The position numbers and the translations under genes were made by a program. Positions 7,784 to 15,862 of a stretch of 64,000 nt of DNA are shown here, piece by piece (the first letter of the stretch is position 1; every line of letters begins with the position of its first letter). Below the pieces are notes generated by a model. That model saw nothing but the letters and a program-made list of their open reading frames with translations. It was not told where the DNA came from and did no database searches. The stretch comes from CAWJFJ01 sp963800065 (GTDB lineage: Bacteria > Actinomycetota > Acidimicrobiia > Acidimicrobiales > UBA8190). The DNA is taken from positions 744,001 to 808,000 of the forward strand of contig CAWCZO010000008.1 of NCBI GenBank assembly GCA_963800065.1, written 5' to 3'.

Positions 7784-9742
7784 GTGTGCGGGATAGCCGG
7801 GGTCTTTGACCCCGGCCGGTCGACGTCCTCGGAAGAGCTGGCGGGCCACGCATCGTCGATGGCGGCGGCCCTCGAGCACCGGGGACCGGACGACAGCGGC
7901 CTCTGGGTCGATGCCGCCGACGGGGTGGCCCTCGGCCACCGTCGGCTGTCCGTCGTCGGTCTGGGGCCCACCGGTCACCAGCCCATGGTGTCGGCGGCCG
8001 GTCGGTTCGTCCTCAATTACAACGGCGAGATCTACAACTATCCCGCCCTCCGCCGGCGACTGGAGTCGGTGGGGGTGGCGGTGGGCGGGGGCTCCGACAC
8101 CGAGGTCCTCCTGGGCGCCATCGAGAGGTGGGGCCTCGACGACGCCCTCGATGCCTGCGAGGGGATGTTCGCCCTGGCCCTGTGGGACCGGACGCGCCAC
8201 CAGCTCCATCTGGTGCGCGACCGCCTGGGGGAGAAGCCGCTGTACTACGGGTGGGTGGGCTCGCACTTCGCCTTCGCCTCGGAATTGAAGGCGTTGCGGT
8301 GCCTACCGGCCTTCGCCGTCGAGCTCGACCGTGGATCGTTGGCCATGTTCCTGCGACACAACTGCATCCCGGCGCCACGGACCGTCTACCGGGGTATCGC
8401 CAAGCTCGAACCGGGTCAGGTGGTCACGGTCGAGACCGGCGCCCGCCCCGGCTCGTCGCCTTGCTCGCGTTGGTACTGGTCGGCCCGTGAGGCCGTCGAC
8501 GCGGCACGGAGCCGGCCCCTGTCGGGTGATCCCGTGGAATTGGCCGACCTCGTCGAGACCGTCCTCGGCGAGGCCGTGTCCGCCCGCATGGTGGCCGATG
8601 TCCCCGTGGGGGCGTTCCTGTCGGGCGGGATCGACTCGAGCCTCATCGTCGCCCTCATGCAGAGGCACAGTCCCCGTCCTGTACGGACCTTCACCGTCGG
8701 CTTCTCCGAGAAGGCGTTCGACGAGTCGGGCGACGCCGCTGCGGTGGCGGCCCATCTGGGTACCGAGCACACGGTCCTCGAGGTGGGCGAAGCGGACGCC
8801 CTGGCCGTCGTCCCCACCCTGGCCGAGATCTGGGACGAGCCGTTCGGCGACAGCTCGCAGATTCCGACCCTGCTGGTCAGCCGGCTGGCCCGCACGCAGG
8901 TCACGGTGTCGCTGTCGGGCGACGGAGGCGACGAGCTGTTCGCCGGGTACAACCGGCACGCCTGGCTCGAGCGCCTGGCCCGACGCGCCGCCGTCGTCCC
9001 CGGCGGCGTCCGCCGCCGGGTGGGAGCCGCCATGGCCCGGGTGCCACCGGGCGCCGTCGATCAGGCGGCCAGGCTGAGCGGTGCCCTCTCGCGCCGCTGG
9101 CGGATCCGCAATCCGTCGGACAAGTTCGCCAAGCTCGGACGGGTCCTGGCCGCCGGCGGGGCGCAGGAGGCGTACCTGGCGCTCGTCTCCCATTGGGACG
9201 ACGCCGACTCGGTGGTGCTCGGTGCCGGCGCCCAGGAGTCGCGGGCGTGGCCCTCGACGGCGTGGCCCGCCCTCGGGGGGGTGACCGAGGAGGTCTTGTG
9301 GCTCGATCTCGTGGGCTATCTCCCCGACGACATCCTGACGAAGCTGGACCGGGCCGCCATGGCCGTGTCGCTCGAGACCAGGGTGCCGTTCCTCGACCGC
9401 CGGGTCCTCGACGTGGCCTGGCGTCTGCCGTTGTCCAGCAAGCTCCGGGGGTCGGAGACGAAGCGGGTCCTGCGCACGGTGCTGCACCGGCACGTCCCCC
9501 CCGCCCTGGTGGACCGGCCCAAGATGGGATTCGGGATCCCCATCGGTTCGTGGTTGCGAGGGCCGCTACGGCCGTGGGCCGAGGAGCTGCTGTCGCGTGG
9601 TCGTCTCGAGCGGGACGGGATTCTCGATCCCCACTCCGTCCGGCGCTCGTGGGCGGCCCATCTGAGCGGGCGGCGCGACCTCGGATATGCCCTGTGGGAC
9701 GTCCTCATGCTCCAGTCGTGGTTGGACCGGTGGAAGGCCTGA
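7784..9742 (+). CDS. asnB: Asparagine synthase (glutamine-hydrolysing) family protein
   Basis: 652 residues. The start MCGIAGVFDPG places the catalytic Cys2 as the N-terminal nucleophile of a class II glutamine amidotransferase; NYNGEIYNY and a GGGSDTEVLL substrate loop follow. The synthetase domain has the PP-loop FLSGGIDSSLIVALM near 285 and SLSGDGGDELFAGYN near 380. Length matches the AsnB/WbpS branch found in O-antigen and capsule loci, where members amidate uronic acids. Here it lies between a GT4 and the ABC exporter, so sugar-acid amidation is as likely as asparagine synthesis. The GTG start is fixed by Cys2. It converges on the exporter ATPase 10 bp away. Confidence 0.9.
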   Translation: MCGIAGVFDPGRSTSSEELAGHASSMAAALEHRGPDDSGLWVDAADGVALGHRRLSVVGLGPTGHQPMVSAAGRFVLNYNGEIYNYPALRRRLESVGVAVGGGSDTEVLLGAIERWGLDDALDACEGMFALALWDRTRHQLHLVRDRLGEKPLYYGWVGSHFAFASELKALRCLPAFAVELDRGSLAMFLRHNCIPAPRTVYRGIAKLEPGQVVTVETGARPGSSPCSRWYWSAREAVDAARSRPLSGDPVELADLVETVLGEAVSARMVADVPVGAFLSGGIDSSLIVALMQRHSPRPVRTFTVGFSEKAFDESGDAAAVAAHLGTEHTVLEVGEADALAVVPTLAEIWDEPFGDSSQIPTLLVSRLARTQVTVSLSGDGGDELFAGYNRHAWLERLARRAAVVPGGVRRRVGAAMARVPPGAVDQAARLSGALSRRWRIRNPSDKFAKLGRVLAAGGAQEAYLALVSHWDDADSVVLGAGAQESRAWPSTAWPALGGVTEEVLWLDLVGYLPDDILTKLDRAAMAVSLETRVPFLDRRVLDVAWRLPLSSKLRGSETKRVLRTVLHRHVPPALVDRPKMGFGIPIGSWLRGPLRPWAEELLSRGRLERDGILDPHSVRRSWAAHLSGRRDLGYALWDVLMLQSWLDRWKA

Positions 9743-9752
9743 CGAGGTCGGC

Positions 9753-10934
9753 TCAGGAGAACTCCCACGTGGCGGACACGAGGACCGGCGACAGGACCAT
9801 GACCCCTTTGGGCGGGGCCACGCGGGTGGGGCCGAAGACGTCGAAGGAGCCGACGGGCTTCCAAGGCTGGGCCGGGCGCTTGTTGCCCGTCCATTCCACA
9901 GCCAGCCACACGTAGTAGTGACCCTTGGGGAGCGGCAGGTTCTGCAGCGCGCACCGGACCTCGAAGTCTCCCTCGGGGAACGCCGACAGGCGCCTGGCCA
10001 CGAAGACGGGCACGGCTGTGCCTTCCGACACACCGATGAAGAAGCGCGCCTCGCCCCCTTCCGGAGCGCTCAGGGCCAGACGGATCATGACGTCCTCTCC
10101 CGAGCGGGCCATGCCGCCGTCGGGGCCGATGACCTCGACCTTGAGAACGCGCAGCGACGAGGCGTCGGACGTGGTGGCGGCGTGCTCCTCGATGGCTCCG
10201 CGGTACTGGGCCAGGACGGCCGCCGTGGGGCCTGATGCCCGGGTGGTGGCCTCGGTCAGCCATATGGCGCGCTCGCACATCGCCTCCACGGCGGCGAGGT
10301 CGTGGGACACGAACAGGAGCGTGGTGCCGTTGGCCACGACCTCGCTGATCCGGCTGAGGCACTTCTGCTGGAAGTTGGCGTCCCCGACGGCCAGGATCTC
10401 GTCGACGAGAAGGATGTCGGCATCGAGGTGGGAAGCGATGGAGAAGCCCAGGCGGACCTGCATGCCGCTCGAGTAGTACTTCACCTGGCGGTCGATGGCG
10501 TCCGTGACCTCGGCGAACTCGGCGATGGTGTCGAAGCGCGCGTTGATGTCACGGCGCGACAGACCGAGGAGGCTGCCGAACATGTAGATGTTCTCTCTGC
10601 CACTCAGGATGGGGTTGATGCCCCCGCGCACCTCGAGGAGGGCGCCAATCCGCCCGTAGGTCTCGCAGCGACCGGCCGTCTGGTACATGCAGCGGCTGAT
10701 CACCTTGAGCATCGTGGACTTTCCCGAGCCGTTGATGCCGATGAGCGCCATCGTCCCGCCCGGCTCCAACTCGAAGTTGATGTCCTTCAGGACCCACCGG
10801 TAGTCGCGCCCGCCTCCTCGCAGGCGGCGCCCGACCTTGGCCACCTGGTCGCGGAGGGTGGGTCGACCCCGGTCGGACCGGAAACGCTTCCACACATGCT
10901 CGACGATGATCGTGCCGTCAGCTGATGTCGGCAA
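9753..10934 (-). CDS. wzt: Polysaccharide ABC exporter, ATP-binding subunit with Wzt-like C-domain
   Basis: 393 residues. The nucleotide-binding domain has Walker A GINGSGKST near 85, the signature YSSGMQVRLGFS near 175, Walker B ADILLVDEILAVGD and switch His in FVSHDLAAVE. This is the ABC-A subfamily of O-antigen, teichoic acid and capsule exporters (Wzt, TagH, KpsT). After about residue 245 there is a 145-residue beta-rich extension like the Wzt carbohydrate-binding domain, which recognises a finished glycan end. The TTG start lies within the 3' end of the permease gene (17-bp overlap). It energises export of the undecaprenyl-linked polymer at the cytoplasmic membrane. Confidence 0.9.
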   Translation of the reverse strand: MPTSADGTIIVEHVWKRFRSDRGRPTLRDQVAKVGRRLRGGGRDYRWVLKDINFELEPGGTMALIGINGSGKSTMLKVISRCMYQTAGRCETYGRIGALLEVRGGINPILSGRENIYMFGSLLGLSRRDINARFDTIAEFAEVTDAIDRQVKYYSSGMQVRLGFSIASHLDADILLVDEILAVGDANFQQKCLSRISEVVANGTTLLFVSHDLAAVEAMCERAIWLTEATTRASGPTAAVLAQYRGAIEEHAATTSDASSLRVLKVEVIGPDGGMARSGEDVMIRLALSAPEGGEARFFIGVSEGTAVPVFVARRLSAFPEGDFEVRCALQNLPLPKGHYYVWLAVEWTGNKRPAQPWKPVGSFDVFGPTRVAPPKGVMVLSPVLVSATWEFS

Positions 10935-11895
10935 AGTTCACCTCGAGGCGCTTGAAGAGACGGTACCCGATGACGAAATAGACCGACGCGCTGATGGCGG
11001 CCAGGCCCAGCAACGGCCAATCGGGCGACAGGCCTTGGAGTGCGGTGCGCCGGATGTTGTCGATGACCGGCCCGAGGGGGTTGAAGACCGAGTAGTACGG
11101 CCGCAGGTCGACATGGTGGAAAGGTCCGAAGGAGACCTTGGACAGCTTGGAGAGTGGCCAGATGATGGGCGTGGCGAAGAGCCCCAGCTGCAGGATGATC
11201 GATGTGACCTGTAACAGGTCGCGGAGGTAGACGACGAGAGCCGACATCATGAGCGTGAGCCCCGTCGTGAACAGCACTTCGATGACGATGAAGAGCGGTA
11301 CCCAGACGATGCCGGCCGTGGGGATGAAGCCGTTGACGAAGAAGAGGATCGTCAGGGGGAGCAGGCCGATGGCCGTGTATAGCGATTGCTCGAGCATCTG
11401 CGACAGGGGGAAGCACTCTCGTGGGAAGTGGGTCTTCTGGAGGAGCAGGAGGTTGGCGATCATCGAGTTGCCGCCCTGCTGGAGCGAGCCCGAGAAGAAC
11501 CCCCAGCACAGCAGCCCGACGAAGGAGTAGAGGATGTAGGGGACGTGGGGCACCTTGAGCGACTTCACGTGGCTGAAGATGAGGGTGAAGAGCAGGACCT
11601 GGAGGACGGGGGAGATGAGAGCCCAGAACATCCCCAGAGCAGCCTGCTTGTAACTGGCCCTGATGTCGCGCTCGGCCAGGGCGAAGATGATCTCCCGGCG
11701 TCGCCACATGTCCCTGAGGGCGGGGAACAATTGGACACGGTGGCGGTAGAAGGTGTCGGGCGCCGGCTCGTCGGCGATGGTGGTGGCGTCGATCAGGGTC
11801 AGGCCGGCCACGGCTCCGGGGGCGTCGGCCGTCGCATCACCACCGGTGTCGGCCGCCGCATCGTCACCCGTGACGGCGGTCGGATCAGCAGGCAA
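10918..11895 (-). CDS. wzm: Polysaccharide ABC exporter, permease subunit
   Basis: 325 residues. A long N-terminal Ala/Asp/Gly/Thr tail (about 50 residues) precedes an ABC-2 permease domain with six hydrophobic spans. The RRREIIFALAERDIRASYKQAALGMFWALISPVLQ segment is the typical cytoplasmic entry helix of Wzm/TagG permeases, followed by LLLLQKTHFPRECFPL and the C-terminal YRLFKRLEVNFADI. It forms the membrane channel with the overlapping ATPase. The start is taken as TTG at 11895; the tail is low-complexity, so the true start could be internal. Paired with the Wzt-like subunit, it implies ABC-dependent rather than Wzx-dependent export of this glycan. Confidence 0.88.
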   Translation of the reverse strand: MPADPTAVTGDDAAADTGGDATADAPGAVAGLTLIDATTIADEPAPDTFYRHRVQLFPALRDMWRRREIIFALAERDIRASYKQAALGMFWALISPVLQVLLFTLIFSHVKSLKVPHVPYILYSFVGLLCWGFFSGSLQQGGNSMIANLLLLQKTHFPRECFPLSQMLEQSLYTAIGLLPLTILFFVNGFIPTAGIVWVPLFIVIEVLFTTGLTLMMSALVVYLRDLLQVTSIILQLGLFATPIIWPLSKLSKVSFGPFHHVDLRPYYSVFNPLGPVIDNIRRTALQGLSPDWPLLGLAAISASVYFVIGYRLFKRLEVNFADIS

Positions 11896-12043
11896 CGGGG
11901 CCCCCGGAGCACCGGCCGCGCCCGTCTCGGTACTGAAGGTGGCATGCTCCGGTCCGCCCGGTGGTCAATGGCCGCCCCCGTCTCATAGCGTCGATCATGT
12001 TACCGCATTCCGTGGCGTTTCGATCCACGGATTGTGCCGTTTC

Positions 12044-13018
12044 TCAGCGCGATGGAGGGCTGTCTCCGGCGATCCCCGCTTCGACGGCCCGGAGGATGTC
12101 GGGGTCGACCGACGGGTCGAACTTGCGGGCGAAGGCGGCGCCCGAGGCACGGATCGCGCCGAGGTCGTCGACGCGTAGCGCCATGTCGCCGCGTCGCTTC
12201 TTGGTGTTGTAGGGAACCACGTAGGTGAGCGGGGTGTCCGCCAACACGAGGTCGCCATAGTTGTGGAGGACGGTGTGGACGAAGGACTGGTCCGGTATCC
12301 AGGTGTGTCGGAACCACTCGACGACGGTGTCGTCCACCCCGAGCAGCGTCTCCGCCGCCCGTCGACCGAGGGCCACCCACTGGGGACCGGTGTAGAGGGT
12401 CCAACCCGGTGGCAGGCGCCGGCGCCGGGGGAGGCCGAGGAAGAACCGGTCGCGTCGGTCCGCGTACTCGATCTTGAACAGGGGTTGGGAGAACCGCGAG
12501 ACCCTCCGGGCCGTTTCCACCAGGCGGCGCGGCACTCCGGTTAGGTGGGGTAGTTCCCGCCAGCGGTAGGAATAGCGCACGTAGTTGAGGTCCTCGGATG
12601 TGGGACGCCGACCGAAGGATGGCTTTGTCTCGAGCGGCCGGGCGGGAACGAGCCCGTCGTTCCCGGCCGACTGCACTTGGCGTTCCCATCGGGCCAGGTC
12701 CACCACGGGACGATCGTCACCGGAGAGAAAGGCGAACCAGTCGGCGTCCAGCGTCTCGAACGCGTACTCGAGCAGCCGCAGGGACGCCTCGACGATCGAC
12801 CAGTCTCCCCACGACACGGGCATCCTCTCCACCATGTGGACCCGCCGTGGCGGCGCTCCCGACCACGGCAGATCGGGAGCGGTCACGTCGTGGTGGACCA
12901 CGACGTGACCGGTGGGGGACAACGCCAGGATCCGGTCGGCCAGCGCTTCGACCTGCTCGGGCCGCTGGTGGCTGAGGATCAGGTACGCCGCCCGGAAAGG
13001 CGGATCGGTCGGCGTCAA
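12044..13018 (-). CDS. GT14 (core-2/I-branching) glycosyltransferase
   Basis: 324 residues matching the bacterial branch of beta-1,6-N-acetylglucosaminyltransferases. Motifs: AAYLILSHQRPEQVEALADRIL at the N-terminus, VVVHHD, MPVSWGDWSIVEASLRLLEYA, WFAFLSGDDRPV near 115, GPQWVALGRRAAETLL and FRHTWIPDQSFVHTVL (acidic and His residues conserved in GT14). It probably adds a branching GlcNAc-like residue. The TTG start at 13018 overlaps the stop of the upstream sulfotransferase gene (TTGA, 4 bp); the frame is open further back, but that would run into the sulfotransferase gene. It is coupled to a sulfotransferase, like the polymerase-like gene at 4277-5602. Confidence 0.85.
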   Translation of the reverse strand: MTPTDPPFRAAYLILSHQRPEQVEALADRILALSPTGHVVVHHDVTAPDLPWSGAPPRRVHMVERMPVSWGDWSIVEASLRLLEYAFETLDADWFAFLSGDDRPVVDLARWERQVQSAGNDGLVPARPLETKPSFGRRPTSEDLNYVRYSYRWRELPHLTGVPRRLVETARRVSRFSQPLFKIEYADRRDRFFLGLPRRRRLPPGWTLYTGPQWVALGRRAAETLLGVDDTVVEWFRHTWIPDQSFVHTVLHNYGDLVLADTPLTYVVPYNTKKRRGDMALRVDDLGAIRASGAAFARKFDPSVDPDILRAVEAGIAGDSPPSR

Positions 13019-13938
13019 TCGTCGAACCGGTAGTGGCGCAACGCCGGGTAGGTGTCCACGATCGACTCCACCGCGGCGATGTCCTGCCCCGACCATTCGG
13101 CGGTGTCACGGGTCCGGCGGGTCTTGGACCAGACCACCGAGGAGCAGTCCTGGAGGAATTCCGGTTCGGGGTCGACGTCGAGGAACCGGCAGATCTCGGA
13201 CAGGCCGGCGCCGGGGGCGGGGACGAAGGCGTCGTAGTCCACGTCCAGGATCTCGCTCGGGTCCAGCATCGAGGTGACGATGTCGATGCAGCGGCACAGG
13301 TTGGCGTACCGCGCCGTCGCCCGGCTGATGGGGATGCTCATCCGGCGGGCGATCGTCGTGATGTTGTCGAAGGGGTTGCGCGAGACGTGGAGGACCCGGA
13401 TGGGAACTCGAACCGTCTGGCGCAGGCGGTCCAACAGCTCGGGCTGTTCCGCCAGCTCGACGGCGGTGACACCACCGTATTTGTCTCCGATGACGCGCAG
13501 TTGGCGGAAGCTCCCCTGGTGTTGATTGGGCACCGAGTACTCGTAGTCCGTCCACGTTCGACCGATGGATCCGAAATCACGGTCCCGGCGCAGCAGGGCA
13601 CTGAACAACTGGTTCCGGGTGAACCCGTGCTCCACATAGGGGACGACGCCCAGCTCGTGGGCGATCACGATGTCGGGGTGGGCGTTGAGGAGGGAGCCGA
13701 CCAGGCTGTGGCCGCTCCGGCCGTAGCCCACGAAGAAGCAGAACCGTTGGACGTCGTCGAAGTCTCTGCGGTAGCGCCGACCTTCGAGGGATGCCCGGAG
13801 CCGGTGGATCGCCCAGTCGCTCTGCCTCTGGGGACGGGCCAGGCGGTTCCAGCGATAGCCCTCCCGCTTGTCGGGCCGGCCCACGGCCACGCGTACCCGG
13901 GTGCGCAGGGTCTCGAGCTTGCTTTGCCGTCCCGCCAC
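13015..13938 (-). CDS. Sulfotransferase family protein
   Basis: About 307 residues. The 5'-phosphosulfate loop reads FFVGYGRSGHSLVGSLLNAHP (GYGRSGHSL at 71-79), followed by an AHELG segment; the 3'-phosphate-binding element is RVLHVSRNPFDNITTIARR near 190. It is thus a second PAPS-dependent sulfotransferase, of a class distinct from the one at 5.6-6.5 kb. The GTG at 13938 is preferred because a TAGTGT -10 box ends 7 bases before it. The gene runs into the GT14 gene with a 4-bp overlap, suggesting that branching and sulfation are coordinated. Acceptor unknown. Confidence 0.8.
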   Translation of the reverse strand: MAGRQSKLETLRTRVRVAVGRPDKREGYRWNRLARPQRQSDWAIHRLRASLEGRRYRRDFDDVQRFCFFVGYGRSGHSLVGSLLNAHPDIVIAHELGVVPYVEHGFTRNQLFSALLRRDRDFGSIGRTWTDYEYSVPNQHQGSFRQLRVIGDKYGGVTAVELAEQPELLDRLRQTVRVPIRVLHVSRNPFDNITTIARRMSIPISRATARYANLCRCIDIVTSMLDPSEILDVDYDAFVPAPGAGLSEICRFLDVDPEPEFLQDCSSVVWSKTRRTRDTAEWSGQDIAAVESIVDTYPALRHYRFDD

Positions 13939-13945
13939 CGCCCAG

Positions 13946-13951
13946 ACACTA
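13946..13951 (-). promoter_or_regulatory. -10 box for leaderless sulfotransferase mRNA
   Basis: TAGTGT on the minus strand sits 7 bases before the GTG at 13938. It supports that start over any upstream one. Confidence 0.45.
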
Positions 13952-13988
13952 CTGCGGCGCTTTTGCCCGCCCCCGGGGCGGTGACATC

Positions 13989-13994
13989 TATCCT
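13989..13994 (+). promoter_or_regulatory. -10 box for leaderless formyltransferase-like gene
   Basis: TATCCT lies 7 bases before the ATG at 14002. Together with the minus-strand box at 13946-13951 it makes a compact 63-bp divergent promoter region. Confidence 0.45.
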
Positions 13995-14001
13995 CCAGCG
14001 G

Positions 14002-14808
14002 ATGACCGAGCCGGACGCCGACACCCCGCGGCCCGGACGGATCGTCCTCTTGGCCGGACCGGGCCCGGCCACCAACATCGTCTACCACTATCTGGACGAG
14101 CGCTTCCCCGACGTGGTCGTGGTGACGGAACGGCCCGTGTCCCGCATCACCCTGGCCCGCCGCCGGGCCCGGCGTCTGGGCTGGACCACCGTCGTCGGTC
14201 AGGTCGCCTTCGTCACCGTGGTCATGCCCGTACTCCGGCGCCTGTCGCGCCGACGGATACGGACCATCCTCACGGAGTCGGGCCTCGACGAGTCCGACAT
14301 CCCGAGCGTCCGTCCCGTCGTCTCGGTCAACGATCCACAGACACCCGCCCTGTTGCGGGAGCTCGGGCCGGCCGTGGTGGTCGTCAACGGGACGCGGATC
14401 ATCGCCGACTCCACGTTGTCGGCGGTCTCGTGCCCCGTCATCAACATCCACGCCGGGATCACCCCCCGGTACCGCGGCGTCCACGGGGGCTACTGGGCCC
14501 TGGCCGAGGGACGTCCGGACCTGGCCGGCACCACCGTTCATCTCGTCGACACCGGTATCGACACCGGCGGGGTCCTGGCCCGGGCCTACTTCGAAGCCAC
14601 CCCCGAAGACTCCATCGCCACCTACCCGTATCGGCACCTGGCCGACGGCCTACCCCTGCTGGTCGAGCAGGTCGGCCGGGTCGTCAATGGAGAGGTGGTC
14701 CACGGCGAGACGGGCGCCGACGCTCTCCTCGGCGGTGAGTCACGGCTGCGTTGGCACCCGACGGTGTGGGGGTACCTCTGGACCCGGCTCCGCCGGCACG
14801 TCCGTTGA
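14002..14808 (+). CDS. Formyltransferase-fold enzyme, possible sugar N-formyltransferase
   Basis: 268 residues. The core resembles the catalytic domain of methionyl-tRNA and sugar N-formyltransferases: VVVNGTRII near 130, CPVINIHAGITPRYRGVHGGYWAL near 150 (Asn and His of the catalytic triad) and TVHLVDTGIDTGGVL near 185 (the catalytic Asp). The N-terminal part is diverged and there is no C-terminal tRNA-binding OB domain, so tRNA formylation is unlikely. In a polysaccharide locus with a DegT aminotransferase, formylation of an amino sugar using N10-formyl-THF is plausible. The ATG at 14002 follows a TATCCT box. Its 3' end overlaps the convergent deacetylase gene by about 69 bp. Confidence 0.75.
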   Translation: MTEPDADTPRPGRIVLLAGPGPATNIVYHYLDERFPDVVVVTERPVSRITLARRRARRLGWTTVVGQVAFVTVVMPVLRRLSRRRIRTILTESGLDESDIPSVRPVVSVNDPQTPALLRELGPAVVVVNGTRIIADSTLSAVSCPVINIHAGITPRYRGVHGGYWALAEGRPDLAGTTVHLVDTGIDTGGVLARAYFEATPEDSIATYPYRHLADGLPLLVEQVGRVVNGEVVHGETGADALLGGESRLRWHPTVWGYLWTRLRRHVR

Positions 14809-15792
14809 GCGTGCGGCCGCCTCGCTCACGTCCCCCATCGACATGGATTTGAGGCCGTCGGAGCTGTCCAGCCGGGCCGCCTCGTCGAGCACGGCGCGCA
14901 GGAGGTCGAAGCTCTCCCGGGGATGGCGGGCGAAGTTGTGCGGGTGCCACCACAGGTGGAAGAGGCGCCCGCGCCGGGCCGCGGCGCGCAAGCCGGAGAC
15001 GATGCGGGCGCGCCGCAGCGGTTCGAGGGCGCGCCGTCGCGGTGAGTACGGGCGGAGAAAGGCACTGGCCGGGATGTTGCACAGGCCGGTGCCCTCGACG
15101 AGCTCGTCCCACCCGAAGGTGGGAGGCGCCGAGAATCCCCCGTAGGTGTCGGCCAGCCGCGCCACCCGGCGCGCCGGGCTCGTCGTCTCGGTCCTCTGGG
15201 CATGGTAACCCCACGACGGCTGAGGACCGCGGTAGCAGGTGAAGCCGCACTCGCGGACCGACGAGGCGTACGACGGGTTCCACTGGTTCCGGGGCAGGAC
15301 GAGGGAGCGCAGGGGCAGGCCCAACGGGGCGGCGATGGCCCGGGCGGCGTCGAGGTCGGCGCGCAGGGCCCGTTCGTCCTGGCCCGCCTCCAGGCAATAG
15401 AAGTGGGAGAAGGTGTGCGAGGCGATCTCCTGGCCGGGCGTGGCAGCCAGGTACCGCACCAGAGAGCCGGCGAAGTGGAGGGGGTCGTCCTCCTCGTCGT
15501 CGCCGAGGACCTCGGTGTACGGGTCGAGCTCGGTGCGCGCGTACCGGGGACGGATCGTGGGCAGGAAGGGCGTGAGCTCCTGGCGGGACGAGGCGAAGAG
15601 CATGCCGACGGTGGCCCAGGTGGCGCTGATGGAGCGCTCGGCGAAGAGGTCGGCCAACTGGCGGACGTGGGCGCGGCTGCTCACGAGAGCGGCGGCCACC
15701 ACACCGCTACCCTCCTCGTGGTCGCGCATCCCCCAGTGCAACTCGAAGTCGAGGGAGATGACGAAGGCGCCGGGGTGGGTGCGGGCGGGCAC
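14740..15792 (-). CDS. Polysaccharide deacetylase (NodB-homology, CE4-like)
   Basis: About 350 residues. Near the N-terminus AFVISLDFELHWGMRDH holds the catalytic/metal Asp cluster, and EIASHTFSHFYC near 125 gives the H-x3-H zinc motif. SLVLPRNQWNPSYASSVRECGFTCYRG near 175 and FHLWWHPHNF near 285 supply the later NodB elements (Arg-Asn and the C-terminal His). It would remove acetyl groups from N-acetylated sugars. No signal peptide is visible, so it may act on lipid-linked precursors in the cytoplasm. The GTG at 15792 follows a TACGCT box at short distance. The C-terminal 23 residues are encoded opposite the end of the formyltransferase-like gene. Confidence 0.85.
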   Translation of the reverse strand: MPARTHPGAFVISLDFELHWGMRDHEEGSGVVAAALVSSRAHVRQLADLFAERSISATWATVGMLFASSRQELTPFLPTIRPRYARTELDPYTEVLGDDEEDDPLHFAGSLVRYLAATPGQEIASHTFSHFYCLEAGQDERALRADLDAARAIAAPLGLPLRSLVLPRNQWNPSYASSVRECGFTCYRGPQPSWGYHAQRTETTSPARRVARLADTYGGFSAPPTFGWDELVEGTGLCNIPASAFLRPYSPRRRALEPLRRARIVSGLRAAARRGRLFHLWWHPHNFARHPRESFDLLRAVLDEAARLDSSDGLKSMSMGDVSEAAARSTDVPAEPGPEVPPHRRVPTQP

Positions 15793-15802
15793 GGTGCATT
15801 CC

Positions 15803-15808
15803 AGCGTA
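15803..15808 (-). promoter_or_regulatory. -10 box upstream of deacetylase
   Basis: TACGCT on the minus strand, 10 bases before the GTG at 15792, would give a nearly leaderless transcript. Confidence 0.35.
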
Positions 15809-15862
15809 ACAGCTGGGTTTCGCCGGTCCCCGCTCGGCGCTGACGCCGGGATCTCTGACGCG

